Shown piece by piece: positions 1 through 8,070 of a DNA stretch of 64,000 nt; position 1 is the stretch's first letter; every line of letters begins with the position of its first letter. The translations under genes were made by a program, and so were the position numbers. Under the pieces are notes generated by a model that did no database searches, was not told the origin of the DNA, and worked only from the letters and a program-made list of their open reading frames with translations. Location: assembly GCF_016889705.1 (NCBI RefSeq), contig NZ_CP069526.1, forward strand, positions 1,364,001 through 1,428,000, read 5' to 3'. Source of the stretch: Amycolatopsis sp. FDAARGOS 1241 (GTDB taxonomy: Bacteria; Actinomycetota; Actinomycetes; Mycobacteriales; Pseudonocardiaceae).

Positions 1-222
1 CCCGCCATTGACCTCTTCGCCTCCGGTACCCGCCGCGAAGAGCTGCTCCTCTCGCCGGCCGAACTGCAGGTCATGACGGAGGTCCGCCGCGCACTGGCCG
101 CCCAGGACCCCAAGCGGGCCGCCGAGCAGTTCCTCGACCAGGTCCGCACCACGAAGTCCAACGCGGAGTTCGTGGTCCGCGTCGCGGCCTCCCTCGGCGC
201 CCCGGCCGCCGCAGCCGCCTGA
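1..222 (+). CDS. rho: Transcription termination factor Rho, C-terminal end (5' part outside window)
   Basis: The first 73 codons, open from the window edge, give the end of a Rho ATPase. The segment PAIDLFASGTRREELLL matches the conserved Rho stretch in which the hexameric helicase reads FPAID--SGTR-EELLL, followed by the C-terminal helices ending TKSNAEFVVRVAASLG. Rho binds nascent RNA and terminates transcription using ATP. The tail departs from the usual actinobacterial Rho end and finishes in an alanine run (GAPAAAAA), so this could be a divergent second Rho paralogue. The ATPase core lies outside the window, so that point is open. Confidence 0.82.
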   Translation, partial: PAIDLFASGTRREELLLSPAELQVMTEVRRALAAQDPKRAAEQFLDQVRTTKSNAEFVVRVAASLGAPAAAAA

Positions 223-380
223 CTCACGCCGCGCCGCGTATCCGAACCCCCACCCGCGCGTGTGATGAGTTCGGCGTGACCGCGCCACTGCCTCCTGGCC
301 GACGGCCGCCGCAGCTCACCCGTTTCCGCACCCGCGATCTCGTGGGGCGTACGAAGTCCCGCCCGCTCGAACCGCCTTGA

Positions 381-702
381 GCAGCCAACCTGCTGTTCAC
401 GCGCGAGCTCGCGCGCCGGCTGCCGGTCAGCGCTGCGTCGTTCCACCCGGGCACGCTGGCCGGCGACTTCTTCCGCGAGGGCGGCTTTCCCGCATGGGCG
501 GTGCGCTCGCCGATCGGCCGCCGGCTCACCGTGACGCCGGAGCGGGCCGCCCAGCGATTGGTCCAACCGGCGACCGCAGCGCACCTGCCGAGCGGCGCGT
601 ACTTCGATCGCGGCGTCCCGAAGGAACCCACCGGTCAGGCCACAGACGACGCCCTCGCCCGCGGCCTGTGGCTCCGCGCCGCGGAGATCCTCAGCCACCG
701 GA
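381..702 (+). pseudogene. Short-chain dehydrogenase remnant (C-terminal third)
   Basis: A frame beginning right after a TGA at 378 reads NLLFTRELARRLP, then SAASFHPGTLAGDFFREGG and ends YFDRGVPKEPTGQATDDALARG in separate stretches. This is the C-terminal third of retinol-dehydrogenase-like SDR proteins: the helix after the catalytic Tyr-Lys, the HPG loop and the YF-D terminal segment. No Rossmann GxxxGxG motif, catalytic Ser-Tyr-Lys or start codon lies upstream, so the N-terminal two thirds are gone. After 702 the frame runs into unrelated sequence. I read it as a decayed gene fragment. Confidence 0.75.
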
Positions 703-909
703 ACGGTGACCAGCCAACGATCCGGTCCGGCACACCAGGGACCAGACCACCGATCTGCGGACGGAAGGAATTCGACAAGGAAAACATCCTCCGGAGACTC
801 TGCCGAATGGTTGGCAGCTTTTGCAGCCGGCGAGGAGCGACGGGCTTCTTCCGTTACGCGGCAAGCGACTACGCGACTGCAACGCCACCTGCATGAGAGA
901 ACCACCCAC

Positions 910-946
910 TTAGTTGCATTGCCAACGGATACGACGCTGCAACTAA
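910..946. repeat. 9-bp perfect inverted repeat TTAGTTGCA / TGCAACTAA
   Basis: TTAGTTGCA (910-918) is mirrored by TGCAACTAA (938-946) across 19 bases. The surrounding 703-998 stretch is clearly richer in A and T than its neighbours and holds no gene I can support. The near-repeat GAGAACCACCCACT / GGGAACCACCCGCA flanks the dyad on both sides. It could be an orphan operator or a weak hairpin; no adjacent intact gene explains it. Confidence 0.5.
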
Positions 947-998
947 ACAACGAAATGGGAACCACCCGCACCTCCCCCGCCCCGATCCTCAGCCTCCT

Positions 999-1060
999 CT
1001 ACGGTACTCACTTTGTGTCAAGGTGCGCTTTCCAGCCTTGACACAAAGTGAGTACCGTAG
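999..1060. repeat. Long perfect hairpin 1 of a three-member family
   Basis: A 25-bp arm at 999-1023 is perfectly complementary to 1036-1060, with a 12-base loop. The loop-proximal stem TGTCAAGG/CCTTGACA and the loop core CGCTTTCC recur in the hairpins at 1234 and 5542, while the outer stem is unique to this copy. There is no T-tract, so it is not a textbook terminator, although it may work as one. Confidence 0.85.
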
Positions 1061-1100
1061 AACGATTGGCTGTCGGGGTGTCGTTCCCATGGAATCGTTT

Positions 1101-1194
1101 CGCCCGTAGGGCGCCTTTCCTGTTGCGAAGACGACGCTTACCTCCGGTGAGAACACCCTTGCCTTCGGCAAGAAAAGACTTCGCCTACGGTGAA
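1101..1194. repeat. Three short hairpins with three-base loops between the long hairpins
   Basis: Between long hairpins 1 and 2 lie CGCCC-GTA-GGGCG (1101-1113), CTTGCC-TTC-GGCAAG (1158-1172) and TTCGCC-TAC-GGTGAA (1180-1194, one G-T pair). A 60-codon frame crosses the region (1048-1230) but has no ribosome binding site, and its composition follows the hairpins. I regard the segment as a structured non-coding repeat unit. Confidence 0.5.
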
Positions 1195-1233
1195 AAGGCT
1201 CACGAGAAGCTCCCCGAAGCCCAATTGTGACTA

Positions 1234-1291
1234 CGGTTCGGGGCCTCTTGTCAAGGCGGGAAAGCGTACCTTGACAAGAGGCCCCGAACCG
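1234..1291. repeat. Long perfect hairpin 2 of the family
   Basis: A 23-bp arm at 1234-1256 pairs perfectly with 1269-1291. Read on the minus strand, the centre is TGTCAAGG-TACGCTTTCCCG-CCTTGACA, nearly identical to the centre of hairpin 1. The outer 15 bp differ completely from hairpin 1 yet remain fully paired. Confidence 0.85.
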
Positions 1292-1370
1292 CGTTCTGGC
1301 TTCGTATCGGGGAGCGGGGCGGGGGTTGGTCGTTCACGTTCGTCCCAGCATCGGTGACCGTTGGGGAGGT

Positions 1371-1489
1371 GGTGGTCGGTCGCCGGCGGTGGTGTTCCGG
1401 TTCGAAGCGGAGGCGCGTAGGGGGTGGGTTGGGGTATTGGCTGCGGTTGGCTGGATGGTGGTCGGTCGCCGCTGGCGGTGTTCCGGTTC
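1371..1489. repeat. Imperfect 33-bp direct repeat in a long intergenic region
   Basis: GGTGGTCGGTCGCCG followed by GGTGTTCCGGTTC occurs at 1371-1403 and 1457-1489, 86 bp apart. The 1292-1844 stretch otherwise shows only GC-rich low-complexity sequence, pyrimidine-rich from about 1700. An open frame continues upstream of the YbjN-like gene, but its translation is compositional noise. Confidence 0.45.
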
Positions 1490-1844
1490 AGCGCGGGGTC
1501 GCCCAGAGGGCTGGGCCGGCGTGGTTTGCTGCGGTTGGGCGAAATGCCAGTCGGTCCGGGCTGCAGGAGATCAGTTGTTGGGCCGACGAGCTGCGGTCGC
1601 CGCGAACGCGATCCGGCCCAGCGGCGCGATGAACCGACCAGGCCAGGGACCGCGCCGACATCGAATCGAGCACCCCACCCACGATCGCCAACATCTCATC
1701 AGCCCTTACCCGACCACGGCCCCCTTTCAAAGCCCCACCGCCATCCATCCTCCCCCCCAACCAGACATTCCCGACCCACCAAGCCCGCCCCCTCCCCTTT
1801 CACTACTCTTCCCCTCGTCCACCAACGACACAGGAGGAAGCCGC

Positions 1845-2252
1845 GTGGCGGAATGGGCCGATTTGGTCGCGTTCATCAGGCACGAGTACGACGTGATCCG
1901 CGAGGAGCCCGAGGAGGTGCGTATCCGGATGGCGTTCGGGGACGACGCGGAGACGCGGGGGCGTGCGCAGGTGGTGGTGATCGCCCGGGAGGTGTTCGAC
2001 CAACGTGAGGACTGGGTCCAGATCGCGACCCCGTTCGCTCGCGTGCCCGAGGTGGACCTGCTCGACGTGCTCACCGAGGTGGGTCACACGCTCGTCGTCG
2101 GGGGGATCGTGGTGATGGGGGAGCACCTGGTGCTGCGGCACTCGCTGCCGCTGGTGAACCTGGACATCAACGAGTTCACGGACCCGCTGGAGCTGGTCGC
2201 GGGTTCGGCGGAGCTCCTCGAGCAGCAGTTCACCGGACGCGACGACTACTGA
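1845..2252 (+). CDS. YbjN-like / type III secretion chaperone-fold small protein
   Basis: A 135-residue acidic protein. GTG 1845 is chosen because AGGAGG sits at 1832-1837, eight bases upstream, whereas the open frame further upstream has low-complexity composition. The alpha/beta pattern (helix WADLVAFIRHEYD, strands RIRMAF, QVVVIAREVF and WVQIATPFA, then helix DLLDVLTEVG, strand HLVLRHSLPLVNLDI) resembles the YbjN/T3SS-chaperone-like fold common in actinobacteria. No catalytic residues are evident and the function is unknown. It overlaps the end of the convergent hydrolase gene by 7 bases. Confidence 0.7.
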   Translation: MAEWADLVAFIRHEYDVIREEPEEVRIRMAFGDDAETRGRAQVVVIAREVFDQREDWVQIATPFARVPEVDLLDVLTEVGHTLVVGGIVVMGEHLVLRHSLPLVNLDINEFTDPLELVAGSAELLEQQFTGRDDY

Positions 2253-3724
2253 CCCGTCGCCCGGGGGCCTGCCGCGAACAGCGAGAGGCCCCCGGACCGC
2301 GCCCCGGACGGAGCCACCGCGGCGCAGTGCGTCCCCTGCCCCGGCAGCACGCCGTCGATCAGGAACCGGTCCGTTGTGGACACCACGCAGGGGCTGTTCT
2401 TGAAGTACGCACCGTGCCCCGCGCCGTCGTAGGTGAGCAGGCGCGCGCCGGTCTGGCGGGACACGTGCTGGGCCCATTCGTACGGCGTCGCCGGGTCGTA
2501 ACGGCTGTTCAGCAGCAGGACCGGGGCCTGGCCGAGGAACCCGGGCCGGCGCTGCGGGTCGCGGACGGCGCCGGGCCAGCCGATGCAGCCGGTGGCCGAC
2601 TTCCACGCCAGGGGCGAGAACCGGACGTCCGGCGCGATCGCCGCGAGCGAGTACCGGAACGTCTGCAGCTCGCCGAACCCGCTGATCGGCAGGTGCCAGT
2701 CGGAGCAGAAGATGCTGGCGAACGACGTGGGCACGGTGATGTCGCCGTACGCGGACTCCGCGGGTTTGCCGTCGCGCAGGCTGATCAGGTTCGTGGCCAG
2801 CTGATCCCACGACGGCCCGTAGAAGTTGCGCGTCACCATCCCCAGGAAGGCCACCGGGTCCAACGGGTCGTCCGGCGTGCTGAGCTGCCCGCGTTCGGCA
2901 CGCGAGTACAGCGAAGCCATCAGTGCGTGCACGTCCTGGCCGTGCAGCGCGCACGAGGAAGTCGTGGCGCACCAGTGCGCGAACTGGTCGAACATCTCCT
3001 GCGTCGCCCGCGTCTGCGAGCTGAGGAACTCCCACGTGCTGCGCAGGGAATGGTCCATCGTCCCGTCCAGCACGACCGCGCGCACGCGATCCGGGTACCG
3101 CTCGGCGTACTCCTGACCCATGAGCGTGCCGTACGAAGTGCCGTAGTACGTCAGCCTGCTCTCGCCCAGCGCGGCGCGGATCGCGTCGATGTCGCGGGCG
3201 ACGCTGGCGGTGTCGACGTGGTCGGCCAGCGGCCCGGTGGACTTCGCGCAGCTGTCGGCCAGCGCCCGGTTGCGCGCGGCGAGCTCCCTGAACTCACGGG
3301 GAGCCCGGGGCAGCTGATGCTCGGGCGCGGTCACGGCGTCGAGCCCGCACCGCACCGGGTTGCTGCGCCCGACGCCGCGCGGGTCGAACCCGACGGTGTC
3401 GAACCGCGCCGTGATGGCGGGCGACAGCGACCACCCGTCCTGCACCTCCGCCGCGCCCTCGCCGCCCGGCCCGCCGGGGTCCATGAGGACGGAACCGATG
3501 CGGTGCGCGGGATCGGTGGCCTTGCGCCGCGCGAGCGCGAGCCGGATCGTCCCGCCGCTCGGGTTCGCCCAATCGATCGGTACCGTGACCGTGCCGCAGT
3601 CGACGCCCGTGGCGTTCGGGCACGGCTTCCAGTCGATGCCCGCGGCACCGGCCGGCGCGGCGAGCAGGGCCGCGAGTGTGGGGACCGCCGCCGCGACGAC
3701 GGTCAGCTTCCTGCCCAGGCCCAT
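2246..3724 (-). CDS. Secreted tripeptidyl-aminopeptidase-like alpha/beta hydrolase (S33 family, TAP C-terminal domain)
   Basis: 492 residues with a Sec signal peptide (MGLGRK, hydrophobic stretch, cleavage near APAGAAG about residue 28). The fold carries the oxyanion loop MDPGGPGG (about 81-88), the nucleophile elbow GTSYGTLMG (Ser about 197), the acid loop SRYDPATPYEWA and the histidine loop GAGHGAYF. Paired cysteines after the histidine (PCVV, THCAAV) match the C-terminal TAP domain of the Streptomyces SlpD/SlpE group. These enzymes remove tripeptides or act as exported esterases; the substrate is not predictable. It is convergent with the YbjN-like gene. ATG 3724 has only a weak AGGTG upstream. 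Confidence 0.85.
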   Translation of the reverse strand: MGLGRKLTVVAAAVPTLAALLAAPAGAAGIDWKPCPNATGVDCGTVTVPIDWANPSGGTIRLALARRKATDPAHRIGSVLMDPGGPGGEGAAEVQDGWSLSPAITARFDTVGFDPRGVGRSNPVRCGLDAVTAPEHQLPRAPREFRELAARNRALADSCAKSTGPLADHVDTASVARDIDAIRAALGESRLTYYGTSYGTLMGQEYAERYPDRVRAVVLDGTMDHSLRSTWEFLSSQTRATQEMFDQFAHWCATTSSCALHGQDVHALMASLYSRAERGQLSTPDDPLDPVAFLGMVTRNFYGPSWDQLATNLISLRDGKPAESAYGDITVPTSFASIFCSDWHLPISGFGELQTFRYSLAAIAPDVRFSPLAWKSATGCIGWPGAVRDPQRRPGFLGQAPVLLLNSRYDPATPYEWAQHVSRQTGARLLTYDGAGHGAYFKNSPCVVSTTDRFLIDGVLPGQGTHCAAVAPSGARSGGLSLFAAGPRATGQ

Positions 3725-3919
3725 GGAGCCGCACCTTTCGCCGGCGGGTGAAGGTCAACCACGTGCCGGGGAATCTTGCCAGAAGATCACCGACCCGATT
3801 GGGTGAGGGTGCGGCGACGTCCCAAGTGGACCCCTAGGTACCCGAATTGCGTTCGGTGAGCGCCGTCGTACGTCCGGGCTAATGCGGTGAGCGCGACGAG
3901 TCAGAACCGAATCAGATTC

Positions 3920-3949
3920 TTGACAACGCTGACTAAGCGGGCGTTCACT
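3920..3949 (+). promoter_or_regulatory. Possible promoter/operator upstream of the 3994 hydrolase
   Basis: TTGACA at 3920-3925 is followed by ACTAAGCG-GG-CGTTCACT, whose halves are imperfectly complementary like a TetR-type operator. No convincing -10 is visible, so the assignment is tentative. Confidence 0.25.
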
Positions 3950-3993
3950 GTCCGCGCCGGAAACAGGCTGTCACCCCTTGTGAAGGGAAGTAC

Positions 3994-5520
3994 ATGTCCG
4001 GAAACCGCACTCAACGCAGACTGCGCACCACCGTCCTCCTGGCACCCCTCACCCTGCTGCTGGCCGCGACCCCAGCGTTCACCCCGGCGTCGGCCGCGAC
4101 AGCCGAGCCACCCACGACGTCGCCCGGAAACGGGCCGGCGACGATCACCGGTCCCGTCCCGTCGCACGCCAAGCCCGGCGACCCGTCGCACGACTACGTC
4201 TTCTACTCCACGCCGTTCGACCTGAGGAAGGCCGGTTACGAGGAGGAGGAGTTCTTCATCTCGGGCACCGCCACGCGGTACGACCCGAACCCGACCGTCG
4301 ACGAGCAGAAGCAGGCCGCCACGCCCATCGGCACCACGCCGTACACCACGCGCATCGTGGTGCGCCGCCCGGTGAAGCCGGCGAAGTCGGCCGGCGTCGC
4401 GGTGGTCGACTGGCAGAACGTGACCGCCGGGCACGACATCGACACCGAGTGGGGCACGAGCGCCGACTACTACGTCCGCAACGGCTGGACGTGGGTGGGC
4501 GCCTCGGTGCAGCACGTCGGCGTGAACGGCGCCACCTCGGGCGCGACGGCGGGCCTCGGCCTCACCGAGTGGAGCCCGCAGCGCTACGGCTCTCTCGACG
4601 TCACCGACGGCGGCGCCGTGCTCGACGACTCGCAGTCGTTCGACATCTACACGCAGATCGCGCAGCTGCTGAAGGGCCGCGGCAAGAAAAACCCGTTGGC
4701 GGACCTCGGGATCGACCGCGTCTACGCGGGTGGCGCGTCGCAGTCGGGCCGCTACCTCGGCATCTACTACAACAGGATCCAGCCCCTGCGCCACGTCTAC
4801 GACGGCTTCCTGTTCGCCCTCTCCGACGGCAACCTGCCGCCGCGCGCGGGCGTTGGCACCAAGGCCATCCGCGTGTTCACCGAGAACGACGTCTACCGCG
4901 GCGCGGGTGTTCCGGCCCAGCGCGTACCGGACACCGACTTCCTGCGCACGTGGGAGATCGCCGGCGGCTCGCACGTCCCGGCCTACTCCACCGGCACCGA
5001 CCCGAACGACTTCCGCACCACGCTCGGCGCCATCCAGTCGCGCGAGTTCGGTGAGCAGGCGCCGTTCGACTGCACCAACCCCGGCCCCAGCCAGGTCGAG
5101 TCCTGGGCGGTCTTCCACGCCGCCTACGACGCCCTCGACAAGTGGGTCAGCCGCGGCCCCCCGCCCCGGCACGCGGAGCCCCTCGCGATCATCGACCCGG
5201 GCCCGCCCGCGACCCTCGCGCGCAACTCTCTCGGTCTCGCCCAGGGCGGCATCCGCTTGCCCGACGTCGACGTCCCGCTCGGCCTCAACGACGGCATCAA
5301 CTCCCCCGCGAGCCTCGACAACCCCCTCAGCTCCTTCTGCGTCCTCTACGGCACCCACCGCGACTTCACCACCACCCAGGTGAAAGACCTCTACTACAAC
5401 ACCGACGACTACCGCCAACAGGTCACCGACGTCGCCACCCGCCTACAGCACCAGCACTTCCTCCTCCCCGAAGACGCGAAAACCCTGATCGAGCAAGCAA
5501 ACAACCGCACGCTCTTCTAA
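3994..5520 (+). CDS. Secreted alpha/beta hydrolase of the Abhydrolase_10 type
   Basis: 508 residues. The signal peptide runs MSGNRTQRRLR, then a leucine-rich core, with cleavage near TPASAA (about 35). GAAGGGA sits 6-12 bases before ATG 3994. The nucleophile elbow GGASQSGRYL (Ser about residue 251) lies after a strand ending DRVYAGG; an acid and a C-terminal histidine (YGTHRDF, near residue 455) are plausible partners. Length and segment order match exported actinobacterial alpha/beta-hydrolase-domain proteins of unknown substrate. A family hairpin (5542-5587) follows the stop and separates it from the convergent DUF6351 gene. Confidence 0.75.
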   Translation: MSGNRTQRRLRTTVLLAPLTLLLAATPAFTPASAATAEPPTTSPGNGPATITGPVPSHAKPGDPSHDYVFYSTPFDLRKAGYEEEEFFISGTATRYDPNPTVDEQKQAATPIGTTPYTTRIVVRRPVKPAKSAGVAVVDWQNVTAGHDIDTEWGTSADYYVRNGWTWVGASVQHVGVNGATSGATAGLGLTEWSPQRYGSLDVTDGGAVLDDSQSFDIYTQIAQLLKGRGKKNPLADLGIDRVYAGGASQSGRYLGIYYNRIQPLRHVYDGFLFALSDGNLPPRAGVGTKAIRVFTENDVYRGAGVPAQRVPDTDFLRTWEIAGGSHVPAYSTGTDPNDFRTTLGAIQSREFGEQAPFDCTNPGPSQVESWAVFHAAYDALDKWVSRGPPPRHAEPLAIIDPGPPATLARNSLGLAQGGIRLPDVDVPLGLNDGINSPASLDNPLSSFCVLYGTHRDFTTTQVKDLYYNTDDYRQQVTDVATRLQHQHFLLPEDAKTLIEQANNRTLF

Positions 5521-5541
5521 CCAACACACAATCCGCAGCCG

Positions 5542-5587
5542 GGTGAGCCCTTGTCAAGACCCGCTTTCGTCTTGACAAGGGCTCACC
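5542..5587. terminator. Long hairpin 3, probable bidirectional terminator
   Basis: Arms 5542-5560 and 5569-5587 are perfectly complementary (19 bp) around the 8-base loop CCGCTTTC. It lies between two convergent genes. The inner stem TGTCAAGA/TCTTGACA and loop CGCTTTC repeat the core of the hairpins at 999 and 1234. No T-tract follows. Confidence 0.7.
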
Positions 5588-5630
5588 GGCCGTAGTCGCA
5601 ATCACCCTTCGGGGGCGCGCGCAACCCAAC

Positions 5631-5695
5631 GCTTACGCCACGCAACCCTCCCTACGCGACGCAGCTCCCTACGCCACGCTCCCTACGCCGCGCTA
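5631..5695. repeat. Short tandem repeat CTCCCTACGCCACG
   Basis: Degenerate 13-17 bp units around CCCTACGCSRCGC are repeated about four times from 5631 and reach the last codon of the DUF6351 gene at 5693. They form the spacer downstream of hairpin 3. Confidence 0.45.
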
Positions 5696-7816
5696 CGACC
5701 GGTCCCCATAATCCCGCCAAACCCCACCAGCAGCCCTCTCGCCAACCCCATCCTTCCGATAATCACAAACCCCCTCCGGAAAGGCCTTTCTCAAGTCAGC
5801 CTTCTCCTCCGCGGTAAACCGAACGGGATAATCTCCGAAATCCACCGGCTTCAACCGGCACTTCAACACATCCATCGCCAACCCTTCCCCGGCAGCCATC
5901 CGCGTGTTCGACGCCACCGGGTACAACGCCCCGCACTGCCCCGAAGACGGATAAGTCAGCTTCTCCTGCACCCGCTGCGTCGCCGACACGTAACACCCGT
6001 CCGACAGCTCACGCGGCCGGTTGGCGATCACCTTCGCCGCCGCACTGCGACCGGAGCGATCCCGGTCGATCGCCGTCAGCCACCGGTCCATCGCGTCCAG
6101 CTCATACGCACTCGCGGCCGCCTGCTCCGCTCCCGTCGCGTGGTTCGCGATGATCACCTGGTTGGCCGCGGTCCCGGTGGCCTGCAACAACCGCTGCCGC
6201 ACCACGAACGACCACTCCGACGTGTGGATGTCGTTGCCCGCGCCGGCGAAGTCCAGATCCGTGCGCTGGTCGATGATCGGCGTTGAAGCCAGGCCCTGCG
6301 AGGCCGAGTTGAAGATGTCGTCGCGGTACAACGCGTCCAGCGCCTTCGGGTCCGCCGCGCTGCGCGCCGCCACGGGCTTCCCGGTGTAGTCCAGCCCGCC
6401 GATCGAAGCGTTCAGCGAAACGAACTGCTCAGCCGAGATCTGCCCCGCCTGCAACGCTTTCAGCCCGTACTGCACGCCGACGTTGTCCAGCGTGTTGCGC
6501 ACGAACCCCGTCTTCGGATCCCGGCCGAGCTGGTTCGCGAACTGCTCGTTCGAGTTGCAGATGACGCCGTGCGGGTTCGTCACCGGGTCCCATCGCACGG
6601 CCACGGGGATCGCCGAGTTGCAGCTGTCGGTGGCCGTCGCGCGGCTGGCGAAGGTCTGGTCCCACGAAACGCAGGTGGAGTAGGCGTTCCAGCCCGCCAC
6701 CGCGAGTTTCTGCGCGTCCGTGAACGAAGAGTTCGCGAAGTACCGGTTCAGCAGCCGGCAGTCCGCCACCGGGCCCGCCGTGGTGATCGGGTCCGGAAAG
6801 GACACCCCGGGGATGATGCCGTCGACGATGCCGGGGTAGTTCTCCGCGATGTCGTACTGCTGGATCGCGCCGCCGGAGCCGCCCCAGCCGATGGTGTGCT
6901 GCACCGGGCCGTAGGTCTCGACGAAGTGCTCCTTCACCATCATCGCGGCTTCGGCCGAGATGATGGGGCTGCAGTTGTTGTCCAGCACGTTCAGGCTCGA
7001 CGACGCGACCGCGTACCCCTGGCCGAGGAAGAGGTCGTTGAGCACGCCACCGGTGCCGGCGCCCTGGTGGTAGCCGGAGTTGCAGCCGCCGCCGAAGGTG
7101 TAGACCAGCTTGCCGTTCCAGCCCGGTGCCGCGGTGAACGGCGACGGCGTGGCCGGTCCGTCCGCCAGTGCCGCGATCTCGTACACGGCGCGGTCGATCG
7201 TCCCGCGCTCCACGCGCACGACGTACGGCACGCTGCGGCCACCGACGGTCGCCGTCGCGAGGTCGGCCGGACGGCTCGCCGGGTCGGCCAGCGCGGCGAA
7301 CTTCCCCGCGGTGCTCTTGTACTGGTAGGTAACCTGGGTCGGCGCACTGCACAGCGGCATCGTCGCCGGCGGCAGCCCGAACGCCGTGGTCTCGCAGTAG
7401 AACGGCTTCTGCTGCCGGCCGGAGAACACCGGCCCGGTGATCGCGTGGTTGACCACGCGCACGCTCGCGCGGTCATCGTGACCGGCCGTGGCGACCAGGT
7501 CGGTAAAGCCGGTGCGCAGCCCGCTGACCAGCCCGAGCAGGCTGCCGTCGGGTTCGCTGTGGAACGCCTGCGTGACGTCGTGCCCGCCCGCGGAAACCCG
7601 CACTTCACGCGCGGATCTCGCGCCCGGCGGGGTGACTCTGACCAGGACCTGGCCTCCGCTCACCAGATCGGGACGGGGGTTCGAGACGGTCGTGATGCCC
7701 AGCCGCGACTGCTGGTGGGCGGGTGCCGCGACGGCTGCGGCCGCCGCGCCGGTGAGGAGGATCGGTACGGCCAATGCGGCCAGCACCGTGGTCGAGCGCC
7801 AAGTACGGTTGTTCAC
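5693..7816 (-). CDS. Secreted DUF6351-type alpha/beta hydrolase (tannase-like)
   Basis: 707 residues. GTG 7816 has GAGGTG upstream. A signal peptide with the core LAALAVPILLTGAAAAAVAAPA leads into an N-terminal beta-rich part (RPDLVSGGQVLVRV). The main domain has WNGKLVYTFGGGCNSGYHQG and the elbow GWGGSGGAIQQYDIAENYPG (Ser about 310), then VDGIIPGVSFPDP. This is the layout of DUF6351/tannase-like exported hydrolases. Many cysteines suggest disulphides. It is the third exported alpha/beta hydrolase in a row and divergent from the liv operon. The substrate is unknown. Confidence 0.72.
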   Translation of the reverse strand: MNNRTWRSTTVLAALAVPILLTGAAAAAVAAPAHQQSRLGITTVSNPRPDLVSGGQVLVRVTPPGARSAREVRVSAGGHDVTQAFHSEPDGSLLGLVSGLRTGFTDLVATAGHDDRASVRVVNHAITGPVFSGRQQKPFYCETTAFGLPPATMPLCSAPTQVTYQYKSTAGKFAALADPASRPADLATATVGGRSVPYVVRVERGTIDRAVYEIAALADGPATPSPFTAAPGWNGKLVYTFGGGCNSGYHQGAGTGGVLNDLFLGQGYAVASSSLNVLDNNCSPIISAEAAMMVKEHFVETYGPVQHTIGWGGSGGAIQQYDIAENYPGIVDGIIPGVSFPDPITTAGPVADCRLLNRYFANSSFTDAQKLAVAGWNAYSTCVSWDQTFASRATATDSCNSAIPVAVRWDPVTNPHGVICNSNEQFANQLGRDPKTGFVRNTLDNVGVQYGLKALQAGQISAEQFVSLNASIGGLDYTGKPVAARSAADPKALDALYRDDIFNSASQGLASTPIIDQRTDLDFAGAGNDIHTSEWSFVVRQRLLQATGTAANQVIIANHATGAEQAAASAYELDAMDRWLTAIDRDRSGRSAAAKVIANRPRELSDGCYVSATQRVQEKLTYPSSGQCGALYPVASNTRMAAGEGLAMDVLKCRLKPVDFGDYPVRFTAEEKADLRKAFPEGVCDYRKDGVGERAAGGVWRDYGDRS

Positions 7817-8070
7817 TTCGCACCTCGTTGCTCACGGCACCGCTCGGTGCGGTGCCACGCAAGAGCCGGGTATAGCACGCGTTCCTCGGCCAGAACAACA
7901 TTCGGTTGACCACCGAACCGGCCGAGTTGATCACGGTTCCTCGGATCACCAAGAGGTCACTCAGAACTCAGCCCGATAACAGGTCTGGGCAACTCCGTGA
8001 TCTGTCTGTACTGTTCGTCGCGTCCGAATCGGATTCTGCTTTGCCGGTATCACTGCAACGAGGCGGTGGG

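Noticed and set aside
1326..1844. N-terminal extension of the YbjN-like protein
   Set aside because: Low-complexity translation; AGGAGG plus GTG at 1845 gives a normal-length family member.
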